From Colwellia sp. (GTDB lineage Bacteria > Pseudomonadota > Gammaproteobacteria > Enterobacterales > Alteromonadaceae): a DNA stretch of 64,000 bases. The stretch's first letter is position 1; every line of letters begins with the position of its first letter. Of this stretch, positions 37,674-46,083 are shown piece by piece. The position numbers and the translations under genes are program-made. The stretch is from positions 6,216 through 70,215 of the forward strand of contig JAPYOP010000002.1 in assembly GCA_029938115.1 (NCBI GenBank). The letters run 5' to 3'. The notes beneath the pieces are model-generated. The model did no database searches, was not told the origin of the DNA, and saw only the letters and a program-made list of their open reading frames with translations.

Positions 37674-39953
37674 TTAACGACTACTAGCTCTTAATTGTTT
37701 TGCCGCCAACACCATATTTTCTAGTGCTAACTTAGTCTCATCCCAACTACGTGTTTTTAAACCACAATCCGGATTTACCCATAACCTTTCTTGTGGAATA
37801 TAACGTTGGGCTTTTTCTAGCAAATTAACCATCCACTCTACGCTTGGCACATTAGGCGAGTGAATATCATAAACACCTGGGCCTAAATCATTTGGGTATG
37901 CTCGTTGCTCAAAAGCATCTAACAATGCCATGTTTGAACGTGAGGTTTCCACTGTTAGCACATCAGCATCAAGTGCAATAATTGCTAGCAAAATTTCATT
38001 GAACTCTGAATAGCACATGTGAGTGTGAATTTGCGTATTCGATGGTGCTTTAGCTGCCGATAAACAAAATGACGCAGTTGCCCAACTTAAATAATGTTGC
38101 CATTGGCTATGCTTAATGGGCATGCCTTCACGAATTGCCGGCTCATCTATTTGTATGATTTTTGTGCCCTTAGCAATTAAATCTTTTACTTCATCACTAA
38201 TAGCCAAAGCAATTTGCTTAGTCACTTTCTCTCGAGATAGGTCATCTCGGACAAACGACCATGCCAAAATAGTAACAGGCCCTGTTAACATCGCCTTCAC
38301 AGGTTTATCTGTTAATGATTGAGCGTAATTTATCCATTCAACAGTCATTTGTTTTTTACGGCTAATATCACCAAAAATAATCGGTGGTTTTACACATCGT
38401 GAACCATAACTTTGTACCCATGCAAATTGAGTAAAAGTAACACCTTCCAGTAATTCACCAAAATATTCGACCATATCGTTTCGTTCAGCTTCACCATGCA
38501 CTAACACATCTAGCCCAATGGCTTCTTGACGCTCAATAGTTTCTTTAATTTCGGCCTGAATTAACGCGGTATATTCTGCGTCACTAATTTCTTGCTTACG
38601 CCATTTAGCGCGTGTTTCACGAATGTCACTGGTTTGTGGAAATGAACCAATTGTTGTGGTTGGTAACAAAGGTAAGTTAAGTGAACTTTGTTGGATGATT
38701 TTTCGCTCAGCAAAGGGTTGCGCACGTTGAAAATCCTCTACCGTAAGCTGCTTTACCCGTGATTTTACTGCCTCATTGTGAATACGCTTTGAGACACAAC
38801 GTGCTAACGCTCGACTTGAATAAAGCGTAATTTCATCACTATTTTCACTAATAATCGCGCGTTTTAATAACGCTAATTCCTGACATTTTTGTTTGGCAAA
38901 TGCTAACCAAGACTTAAATTCTTCATCCAGCTTTTGCTCTTGCTCTAAATCAACTGGAGAATGTAACAATGAACACGAGGGTGCAAGCCATAAACGCTCA
39001 CCTAATTGGCGATATAAGGGTAATACTTTTTGATAAACTGAAACCAGATCCGTTTTCCATACATTACGACCATTAACAACCCCTAGTGAAATAATCCAAC
39101 TCTCGGGTAAGCGCTTGATAATAGTGTTAAGGTTGGTTTTCTCCGCAATGGTATCTATATGCACACCATCAAAGGGTAAATCTTTAATTAGATCTACATG
39201 ATGGTCAATAGATGCAAAATATGTCGTTAATAACAACTTTAATGAGCCTTTGTCTAAAGTGCTGTATGTCTGACTAAACGCTTGCTGCCACTCATTATCT
39301 AATTCTAAACCCAATGCGGGTTCATCAAGTTGCAGCCACTCAACACCTGTTAATGCTAACTTGGTCAGTACTTCTTGATATCGCTTCAATAGTGTCGGCA
39401 GTAAAAATAATTTTTCTTCTTGCTTTACCACACTTAAATATAAATAGGTTATCGGACCAACAAGCACAATTTTACGATTATCACTAACCTGTTGGGCATC
39501 AGAAAATTGAGCAAGCAATGCATCAACATTCACGTCACTTTGACTATTGACAAGCGTGCTCGAAAGTTCAGGAACAATGTAATGATAGTTAGTGTTAAAC
39601 CACTTAGTCATATCGCTTGCTGCATATTGGCAACCCGTTGCCGCTTGACCTCGAGCAGCTCGAAACTCTAAATCAAGCAGGTTGTTGTCATCATGTTTAT
39701 GGGAGGTGAAACGATCTGGTATTAAGCCAAGCAGTAAAGTGGTATTAAGCACATGATCATAATGCGCAAAATCTCCCACAGATAACAAATCAATACCCGC
39801 ATCATGCTGTATTTTCCAGTTTGAATGACGACGATTTCGACTTTGTGCTAAAAACTCTGATTGGCTAATATCACCACGCCAGTATTTTTCTAGAGAAAAC
39901 TTTAATTCTCGCTTTGCACCAATGCGCGGAAAACCTAAATTGTGAATTTGCAT
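37674..39953 (-). CDS. metE: Cobalamin-independent methionine synthase MetE
   Basis: MetE transfers the methyl group of 5-methyl-THF-polyglutamate to homocysteine. It is a two-barrel protein of 759 residues. The start is the ATG at 39953 (MQIHNLGFPRIGAKRELKF), preceded by GGAGCAGG; the frame also reaches a TTG 12 bases upstream that sits within the ribosome binding site. The zinc ligands are in IHTHMCYSEFNEIL (His, Cys) and VNPDCGLKTR (Cys). It is divergent from metR, and the shared gap contains a MetJ-type and a MetR-type site. Confidence 0.98.
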   Translation of the reverse strand: MQIHNLGFPRIGAKRELKFSLEKYWRGDISQSEFLAQSRNRRHSNWKIQHDAGIDLLSVGDFAHYDHVLNTTLLLGLIPDRFTSHKHDDNNLLDLEFRAARGQAATGCQYAASDMTKWFNTNYHYIVPELSSTLVNSQSDVNVDALLAQFSDAQQVSDNRKIVLVGPITYLYLSVVKQEEKLFLLPTLLKRYQEVLTKLALTGVEWLQLDEPALGLELDNEWQQAFSQTYSTLDKGSLKLLLTTYFASIDHHVDLIKDLPFDGVHIDTIAEKTNLNTIIKRLPESWIISLGVVNGRNVWKTDLVSVYQKVLPLYRQLGERLWLAPSCSLLHSPVDLEQEQKLDEEFKSWLAFAKQKCQELALLKRAIISENSDEITLYSSRALARCVSKRIHNEAVKSRVKQLTVEDFQRAQPFAERKIIQQSSLNLPLLPTTTIGSFPQTSDIRETRAKWRKQEISDAEYTALIQAEIKETIERQEAIGLDVLVHGEAERNDMVEYFGELLEGVTFTQFAWVQSYGSRCVKPPIIFGDISRKKQMTVEWINYAQSLTDKPVKAMLTGPVTILAWSFVRDDLSREKVTKQIALAISDEVKDLIAKGTKIIQIDEPAIREGMPIKHSQWQHYLSWATASFCLSAAKAPSNTQIHTHMCYSEFNEILLAIIALDADVLTVETSRSNMALLDAFEQRAYPNDLGPGVYDIHSPNVPSVEWMVNLLEKAQRYIPQERLWVNPDCGLKTRSWDETKLALENMVLAAKQLRASSR

Positions 39954-40007
39954 AACCTGCTCCAATAAATTTATTATTTAAAAATTAAAATAAAACCACA
40001 AACGAAT

Positions 40008-40015
40008 AGACGTCT
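40008..40015. promoter_or_regulatory. Perfect MetJ-type met box in the metE-metR gap
   Basis: AGACGTCT is the exact 8-base met box consensus. The adjoining octamers (5/8 to the left, 4/8 to the right) resemble degenerate boxes, as expected for tandem MetJ binding. It lies between the divergent metE and metR genes, 55 bases upstream of the metE ATG. Confidence 0.7.
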
Positions 40016-40077
40016 AAATGGTTATACTTTAAAAAAGTCAGCTAATTAGCACAAGCGCAAATAATTCAATAAGGACA

Positions 40078-40090
40078 TGAAGAAATTTCA
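40078..40090 (+). promoter_or_regulatory. MetR-type site overlapping the metR start region
   Basis: TGAAGAAATTTCA matches the MetR consensus TGAA-N5-TTCA exactly. It ends 2 bases before the metR ATG, where binding would block metR expression, consistent with negative autoregulation. Confidence 0.65.
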
Positions 40091-40092
40091 TT

Positions 40093-41019
40093 ATGTTTGA
40101 GATCAAACACCTAAAGACACTAACAACGTTGCTAAACACCGGTAATATTAGAGAAGCAGCAGATGAGCTTTATATCAGTCAATCTGCACTATCACACCAG
40201 ATTAAAGACTTAGAGCAACGCTTAAATACACCGCTATTTATTCGTAATAGTTCTCCAATACAATTTACTGAACAAGGAAAAATATTACTGCAATTAGCCG
40301 ATGAAATTTTACCGAAAATTAATCAAGCCATAGACAAACTAAGAGGAGAAGTAACCCCCAAACCACAGCTCAACATAGCAATTGCTTGTCATGCTTGCTT
40401 TCAATGGTTACTACCCGTAACCAAGCTATTCTTACAACAAAACCCTAAAGTAAATATTACTTTTTCAGAAGGCGTTTTTTCTAACGACGCACTCGACAAA
40501 GATAAAAGTGAAATTAACCTACTATTTACAGATGAAAAAACAGCTAACGATGGCTTTACTTATCACACTATAGGTCAATTTGAAGTGGTTTCAGTTTTTG
40601 CAAAGCATCATGATTTAACAGAAAAGTCATTTATTAGTGCAGAAGACATTAAGAGTTTTATTTTACTCACTTATCCACTAAAAACCGAACAATTAGACAT
40701 ATTTAAGTTATTCCTCAACAAAGAAGCAAATAACAAACACCGTCCAAAATCCATTAAACAGGTGGCTAATAGTCATATGATTTTGCAAATGGTAGCTGCC
40801 GATATGGGCATTGCAACCTTGCCCGACTGGTTAGTTGGCTCTTTAAGTAAACAATCACTTGTACAAACCAAACGTATTGGTAAAAAAGGAATTTATAAAA
40901 CTTTATATGCTCGATACAAAACAGAGCAAGCGTTAACAAATATTATTCAACAACTCATCCCAAAAACAGTTGCCGCTTTTGACAACTTGTATCACACTCA
41001 AGTCATTGAAAAAGGATAA
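40093..41019 (+). CDS. metR: LysR-family methionine regulator MetR
   Basis: MetR activates metE and related genes with homocysteine as co-inducer. It has 308 residues, with an N-terminal winged helix ([20 protein letters not shown], then [20 protein letters not shown]) and a LysR substrate domain (about 90-300). The identification rests on the divergent arrangement with metE together with the N terminus [10 protein letters not shown], similar to known MetR proteins. Confidence 0.92.
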   Translation: MFEIKHLKTLTTLLNTGNIREAADELYISQSALSHQIKDLEQRLNTPLFIRNSSPIQFTEQGKILLQLADEILPKINQAIDKLRGEVTPKPQLNIAIACHACFQWLLPVTKLFLQQNPKVNITFSEGVFSNDALDKDKSEINLLFTDEKTANDGFTYHTIGQFEVVSVFAKHHDLTEKSFISAEDIKSFILLTYPLKTEQLDIFKLFLNKEANNKHRPKSIKQVANSHMILQMVAADMGIATLPDWLVGSLSKQSLVQTKRIGKKGIYKTLYARYKTEQALTNIIQQLIPKTVAAFDNLYHTQVIEKG

Positions 41020-41021
41020 CG

Positions 41022-41453
41022 GTGAGTAATACCATGTGGCAACAAATCGAAATTAGATTAACAGCAAAAAATAGAGGTTTTCATTTAATTACTGATGAAA
41101 TTGGAAAGCAGCTTACCGACTTAGCAAAAATACAGTGTGGCCTTCTGCACCTATTTATTAAGCACTCTTCTGCTTCATTAACTATTAATGAAAATGCTGA
41201 TCCTACTGTACGAGCCGACATGGAAAAACATTTTAATGTCATCGCACCAGAGCGAGCTCCATATTATCAGCATATTTATGAAGGTGATGATGATATGCCA
41301 GCACATATTAAATCGAGCTTACTTGGCTCAAGTATTAGTATTCCTATCACCAAAGGACAACTTAATTTAGGTATTTGGCAAGGAATATATTTAGGTGAAC
41401 ATAGAGTTCATGGCGGTAGCCGCACAGTTGTAGCTACCATACATGGCGAGTAA
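41022..41453 (+). CDS. yjbQ: YjbQ/UPF0047 family protein
   Basis: A 143-residue protein of the widespread UPF0047 family, reported in some members to have thiamin phosphate synthase activity. Signature stretches are [19 protein letters not shown] and [19 protein letters not shown]. It starts with GTG 2 bases after the metR stop and has AAGGA 5 bases before, so it is probably co-transcribed with metR. An ATG 12 bases later is too far from that ribosome binding site. Confidence 0.88.
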   Translation: MSNTMWQQIEIRLTAKNRGFHLITDEIGKQLTDLAKIQCGLLHLFIKHSSASLTINENADPTVRADMEKHFNVIAPERAPYYQHIYEGDDDMPAHIKSSLLGSSISIPITKGQLNLGIWQGIYLGEHRVHGGSRTVVATIHGE

Positions 41454-41463
41454 CTTAATAAAA

Positions 41464-42882
41464 CTAGTCTTCCTCTAGTACGTGCGGCCCAGCATAATTA
41501 TCAAAACGAGAATATTTACCTTGGAAAGTCAATGGCACACGGCCAATAGGCCCATTACGTTGCTTACCAATAATAATTTCTGCCATGCCTTTAAATTCAC
41601 TGTCATCGTGATAAACCTCATCACGATAAATGAACATGATTAAATCCGCATCTTGCTCAATTGAACCTGACTCACGTAAATCTGAATTGATAGGACGTTT
41701 GTCGCTACGTTGCTCCAAGCCACGGTTAAGCTGAGAAAGTGCCACAACGGGTACTTGTAGCTCTTTAGCTAACGCTTTGAGTGAGCGTGATATTTCAGCA
41801 ATCTCTAAAGTACGATTATCCGAGAACTGTGGCGCACGCATTAGTTGTAAATAATCAATCATGATCATAGAGATACCACCGTGATCACGATGAATACGTC
41901 TTGCTCTTGAACGTAATTCTGTTGGCGTTAAACCCGCCGCATCATCAATAAACATTTTACCATTTTCAATCAACAATCCCATAGTTGAAGACAAACGCGC
42001 CCAATCTTCATCGTCTAACTGCCCGGTACGAATTTTGGTTTGATCAATACGACCTAAAGACGCAAGCATCCTCATCATGATTTGATCAGCAGGCATCTCT
42101 AAGCTGAATATTAACGCTGGGTGTTCTTGCGTCATGGCGGCATGTTCAGCCAAGTTCATCGCAAATGTTGTTTTACCCATAGAAGGACGAGCCGCAACAA
42201 TAATTAAGTCAGACTTTTGTAAACCAGCGGTCATCTTATCTAAATCAGAAAAACCACTAGGCACGCCTGTTACACCACCCGTATCTGTCGAGCAAAGCTT
42301 TTCAATTCTGTCGACTGTCTTTTCTAAAACAGAATGAATACTTTCTGGCCCTTCGGATTTATTTGATCTTTTTTCTGCGATGGCAAATACTTTAGTTTCA
42401 GCAAAATCAAGTAATTCGGCACTGCTTCGCCCTTGAGTATCATAACCAGCTTCAGCAATTTCATTAGCCACAGATATCATTTCACGCGTAACTGCACGTT
42501 CACGAACAATATCAGCATAGGCAGTAATATTCGCAGCACTTGGTGTGTTTTTCATCATCTCAGCGAGATAAACAAAACCGCCAGCATCATCCAGTTTTTG
42601 ATCGTTTTCTAAAGCTTCAGATAAAGTGATTAAATCAACCGGCTCACCTAGTTCAATTAATGCACCGATAGTTTCGAATATAAGGCGATGTGAACGGCTA
42701 TAAAAATCTTCAGCAACCGCTTTTTCTGCAACGCGATCCCAAGTTTCATTATCAAGTAATAAACCACCAAGCACTGACTGCTCTGCCTCTAAAGAGTGTG
42801 GTGGTATTTTTAATTCATCAATTTTCTTGTCTTTGATAAATTGCCTTTCTTTGGCAAATTTACCGTACTTTTTGTCTGCCAT
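41464..42882 (-). CDS. dnaB: Replicative DNA helicase DnaB
   Basis: DnaB is the hexameric 5-prime to 3-prime helicase of the replisome. It has 472 residues. The N-terminal primase-interacting domain starts with PPHSLEAEQSVLGGLLLDNE. The RecA-like domain has the Walker A ARPSMGKTTFAMNLAEHAA, the MIMIDYLQLMR Walker B and the arginine-finger region with GPIGRVPLTFQGKYSRFDN. No intein is present. The loader is probably the DciA-type protein encoded near 4 kb. Confidence 0.98.
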   Translation of the reverse strand: MADKKYGKFAKERQFIKDKKIDELKIPPHSLEAEQSVLGGLLLDNETWDRVAEKAVAEDFYSRSHRLIFETIGALIELGEPVDLITLSEALENDQKLDDAGGFVYLAEMMKNTPSAANITAYADIVRERAVTREMISVANEIAEAGYDTQGRSSAELLDFAETKVFAIAEKRSNKSEGPESIHSVLEKTVDRIEKLCSTDTGGVTGVPSGFSDLDKMTAGLQKSDLIIVAARPSMGKTTFAMNLAEHAAMTQEHPALIFSLEMPADQIMMRMLASLGRIDQTKIRTGQLDDEDWARLSSTMGLLIENGKMFIDDAAGLTPTELRSRARRIHRDHGGISMIMIDYLQLMRAPQFSDNRTLEIAEISRSLKALAKELQVPVVALSQLNRGLEQRSDKRPINSDLRESGSIEQDADLIMFIYRDEVYHDDSEFKGMAEIIIGKQRNGPIGRVPLTFQGKYSRFDNYAGPHVLEED

Positions 42883-42974
42883 TTACTGAGCCTTAGCGTA
42901 AAAGTGTGAGATAGTTTTCTAGGGGAGTTAATGTAGCAGAAATTGACATGAAAATATTGGGTAAAACAAAGAAA

Positions 42975-43000
42975 AACAGGCTGAATAAATTCAACCTGTT
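42975..43000 (-). terminator. Terminator of the sigma/anti-sigma/DUF4097 operon
   Basis: On the minus strand AACAGG...CCTGTT (with an inner TGAAT/ATTCA extension) forms a stem just after the DUF4097 stop, followed by TTTTCTTTGTTTTAC. Confidence 0.75.
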
Positions 43001-43013
43001 TTAGTGGTCCAGG

Positions 43014-43961
43014 TTATTTAACAAGTACATCTCCACTAACCGTACTCACTCGAACAGAGCCATTAGCATCACCCGTTTGAAAATATAGTTTCGAACTAGG
43101 TCCATATTTAGCACGGTCAGCTTTTTGACTCGTTAGTTTGTTAATTAAATCTCCGCCAGCATTAGCTCTTAAGCGAAAGTCAGCGGCAATATCATTTTGA
43201 AAATCAAGCTCTACTGAGCCGCTAACACTAGAGGCTTTTAGCACGCCATTTTTTTGTAAATGTAAGTTAATCTCAGTGTCACCACTAACAGCCGACATTC
43301 TTAATTCATCAACGTTTGATAAATTTAACTCTGTATTACCTGAAATATTATTAACAAACACTTCGCTGGCTGTTGAATGTGACGTGATTTCACCGCTCAC
43401 CGCTTGCAGTTGCAAACGCCCAGAGGAATTTTTATCGTCTATATCACCACTAACCGTTGATAGACTAACTTTGCCCTGCAATTTTAAAGACTTTATAGAG
43501 CCACTAACGCTACTTAGTTCAATATGCTCACTTAGTTCAGTTGCTTTAATATCACCACTAACTGTTTTTACAGTGACATCATTATTTAAGTTTTTTAGAT
43601 CAACATCACTAGAGATACTTTCAAAGTTCATGCGAATATTGCTCGGCATATGAATAGTTAACTCAGAGCCATCTGAATTCCAACGACGGCGATTAGGTAA
43701 TTCAACTTTTATATTAATAGTATTACCCACTTGCTCAAATATTAGTTTTTCTGCTTTGTCATCAAGCTCACCTGTTACCGTAACACTCGATTTATCCCAA
43801 CCAATAATAGTAACTTCGCCACTTAGGTTTTCAATAGTTACAGCATTTACGCCATCACTATCTAACGTGGCATCAATTTTCTCGCCAGCCATGCTCAATG
43901 GAATAAAAAGCAAACTTGCACTGGTTAATGCAGCCATCATGTATTTATTAAAATTATTCAT
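43014..43961 (-). CDS. DUF4097-type exported beta-repeat protein
   Basis: A 315-residue exported protein with a signal peptide (MMAALTSASLLFIPLSMAG). A repetitive beta-strand domain follows, in which VSGDIK-like units (VSGD, VSGS, VSGE, ISGN) recur about every 20 residues between about 125 and 310. This is the pattern of DUF4097 putative adhesins, which form a parallel beta-roll. It is the third gene of the ECF sigma operon and is probably an envelope protein made under that control. The repeats give short internal DNA similarity but no array. Confidence 0.85.
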   Translation of the reverse strand: MNNFNKYMMAALTSASLLFIPLSMAGEKIDATLDSDGVNAVTIENLSGEVTIIGWDKSSVTVTGELDDKAEKLIFEQVGNTINIKVELPNRRRWNSDGSELTIHMPSNIRMNFESISSDVDLKNLNNDVTVKTVSGDIKATELSEHIELSSVSGSIKSLKLQGKVSLSTVSGDIDDKNSSGRLQLQAVSGEITSHSTASEVFVNNISGNTELNLSNVDELRMSAVSGDTEINLHLQKNGVLKASSVSGSVELDFQNDIAADFRLRANAGGDLINKLTSQKADRAKYGPSSKLYFQTGDANGSVRVSTVSGDVLVK

Positions 43962-44018
43962 ATCAACCTCTATATTCTGTGTTCAAATTCTTTATTTAAA
44001 AAATTATTTATTGGAAAA

Positions 44019-44567
44019 TTAAATTGTCTGCCATTTACCATTTTTATTGCTCATGTACGGATATAACGTCTGCAATAAATTCAATTCTTGCTGCTGTGTA
44101 AAGCGTAATAAATTAAGTAAGTCGACATTATTTCCATCGTTGGCTAATGCCTTCTGTATTGCTTTACGTGCTTGTGCTAATTCAGTTAATTGATTTTTCA
44201 TTTTTACCGGCAAATCAGTCATATCTGGTTGCCCATAACTTACTAACATTGCCTGCTTTTGTTGCACAAAGTCAGTCTGCATCGAACTAACTAATTGTTC
44301 CGCAGACCCCTCTTGACTAGCAGTTAAAGGCGTAGATAACTGAGGTGTAGGCGCAAAAGAAACCCAAGCAACTAATACCGCGGCGACTAAAGATGCAGCC
44401 CAAGCCATAGGAACAATATTGTTTTTCTTACTTTCGCTCGTACTTTGTTGGCTCTGCCCTTGAATCGCACGTTCAATGCCTGACCATAAATCCCGCTCTG
44501 GTTGCATTTCTTTAGGCAACTTATCAACTTGAGACGCTAACGCTTGATCTGATATATGCTTATTCAT
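44019..44567 (-). CDS. Anti-sigma-factor-like membrane protein
   Basis: A 182-residue protein from the ATG at 44567 (MNKHISDQALASQVDKLP), which has the strong AGGAGGAA ribosome binding site 5 bases before. The start overlaps the sigma factor stop by 8 bases. One membrane helix (about 67-85, MAWAASLVAAVLVAWVSF) separates a short N-terminal domain from a helical periplasmic part. No zinc-binding HxxxCxxC anti-sigma motif is present. By position and topology it is likely to hold the sigma factor at the membrane; this is inference. Confidence 0.7.
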   Translation of the reverse strand: MNKHISDQALASQVDKLPKEMQPERDLWSGIERAIQGQSQQSTSESKKNNIVPMAWAASLVAAVLVAWVSFAPTPQLSTPLTASQEGSAEQLVSSMQTDFVQQKQAMLVSYGQPDMTDLPVKMKNQLTELAQARKAIQKALANDGNNVDLLNLLRFTQQQELNLLQTLYPYMSNKNGKWQTI

Positions 44568-45183
44568 AATTTCCTCCTGCAAGTGCGGTATCACTTAACG
44601 ACTCTTTCAATAATGCTTTGGCTCTATGGTATTGCGATTTACTTGAACCTACAGCCATACTCAGCATTCTAGCTATTTCTTCATGACGATAGCCTTCGAC
44701 AGCAAAAAGAACAAAAACCAACCGCGCCCGTTCCGGTAATTTAGCTATGTGCTTATCTAATTCTTCAAGTCCTGATGAATCATCTAATGGTACTGCTGCT
44801 TCTTCTGGCAATGTATAGCTTGTTTGTTGCTCTATACTAAAAACTCGTTGCAACCAGTTTTTCTGCTTACGTAAATGAGTAAGCACAACATTACTCGCAA
44901 CACTGTGCAGCCAAGTACTAAATTTACTCTCGCCACGAAAATTGTTTATTTTTTGCCATAACACCACAAAAACTTCTTGGCAAACATCTTCAGCGCTGTC
45001 TTTATCGGCTAGCATACGCCAGCACAGCGCATATATTTGCCGATGGTGCATTTCATAAAGTTGATGAAAAGCCGTTTGCGAACCTTGTTTTGCTTGAGCA
45101 ATCCATTCTTGCTCTTGCGAAGGTGCAAACAATTTTTTAGCATCAATTACCTTGGAACTATTCAAGAAATCATTTCTCTTCAA
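44560..45183 (-). CDS. ECF-type RNA polymerase sigma factor
   Basis: A 207-residue sigma-70 family protein. Region 2 includes the CWRMLADKDSAEDVCQEVFV motif and LWQKINNFRGESKFSTWLHS, and region 4 is at the C terminus (LPERARLVFVLFAVEGYRHE, then IARMLSMAVGSSKSQYHRAK). It heads an operon with an anti-sigma-like gene and a DUF4097 gene. No ATG exists near the start; the frame begins with TTG at 45183, and another TTG at 45165 is possible, so the N terminus is uncertain. Confidence 0.88.
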   Translation of the reverse strand: MKRNDFLNSSKVIDAKKLFAPSQEQEWIAQAKQGSQTAFHQLYEMHHRQIYALCWRMLADKDSAEDVCQEVFVVLWQKINNFRGESKFSTWLHSVASNVVLTHLRKQKNWLQRVFSIEQQTSYTLPEEAAVPLDDSSGLEELDKHIAKLPERARLVFVLFAVEGYRHEEIARMLSMAVGSSKSQYHRAKALLKESLSDTALAGGNYE

Positions 45184-45234
45184 TTGCTGTTATATAGTTA
45201 GATGCAGTATGTCAAAAAAGGGTTTAAATAAGTA

Positions 45235-45939
45235 ATGATTTATTTTGCAGCCAATCTACTCTTATGTAGCACCCTCGTTATTCCAACATTATTACAAACC
45301 GCCCTAGCAGACAAAGCTGTTGAAGAAAACACCATCAGTTACTCTGCCAAATACAACTCGGCTAGTTACGATATTATTTACTTGCAAGGTGATGCCACTT
45401 TTGCCCTAAGCGATAGCTTTGGCTTGACAATGGGGGCAAATAATCTCAACTTAAATGTCGAAAATTGAAAGGATAATGTTCAAAATTTACGTATAGGTGG
45501 TTTTCTTCGTAGCTCTGAACATGGCAGGCTAGAATTAGCCTATCAGCAATTATTTTCTGACGGATAAAATGAAGGTTTATATAGTATTACCGGTGAGTAT
45601 TACTTTGACCATTGGACTTTAGGCGCTTATGTAATGTCTGATGAGCTATCAGATTTAAATGACCTTAATATTTACACCAACATATATTTTACTGACAATA
45701 TTCATCTTGATATTGACTTGCTGGATTCCAGTGACGATTCAGTTATTTTTGCAACTTTAAACTTTCAAGCGCCTGAGTTTATCGGTAATGAATGGCAATT
45801 TAGCTTATCGTACGGGGAAGGTTTTTGGGAAGATGATCACCAATGGGGCATAGGCGTAAAATATACCCTGGATTATAATGACACCTTAAAACGCTTTTAT
45901 CGTAATTACAGCACCAATATCAAATCTTTCTTTTTTTAA
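45235..45939 (+). pseudogene. Outer-membrane beta-barrel-like gene with two in-frame stop codons
   Basis: A single frame of 235 codons encodes a signal peptide (LLLCSTLVIPTLLQTALA), then an amphipathic beta-strand-rich protein (NSASYDIIYLQGDATFALSD, NLRIGGFLRSSEHGRLELAY, DDHQWGIGVKYTLDYND). It is interrupted by TGA at 45466-45468 and TAA at 45565-45567, both in the same frame and with coding-quality sequence on each side. It is therefore a nonsense pseudogene or contains sequencing errors. The family was not recognised beyond a porin-like barrel appearance. Confidence 0.75.
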
Positions 45940-45997
45940 TAGTCATTTAAAGGTCAATAAGCTCTATTTACCTTTATAGATAAAAAAACGACTCTTT

Positions 45998-46022
45998 CCT
46001 GACAAATAATCGATTTGTCAGG
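45998..46022. terminator. Perfect 10-bp hairpin downstream of the barrel pseudogene
   Basis: CCTGACAAAT / ATTTGTCAGG with a 5-base loop is followed by ATTGGTGTTATTTTT. The U tract is imperfect, so it could equally be an operator upstream of the next gene. Confidence 0.5.
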
Positions 46023-46083
46023 ATTGGTGTTATTTTTAAGTTGATATACAATTTATCTAACTATAATCAACTTTTTAGACTGT

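Noticed and set aside
43276-43653. Repeated ACCACTAAC-like motifs in the DUF4097 gene, at first sight an array
   Set aside because: The spacing follows the codon pattern of the beta-strand repeats in the protein. Units are not identical and there are no unique spacers, so it is not a CRISPR array.
45466-45468. TGA in the barrel gene as a selenocysteine codon
   Set aside because: No selenoprotein family fits, no adjacent stem-loop was seen, and a second stop (TAA) follows in the same frame, so a nonsense pseudogene is simpler.
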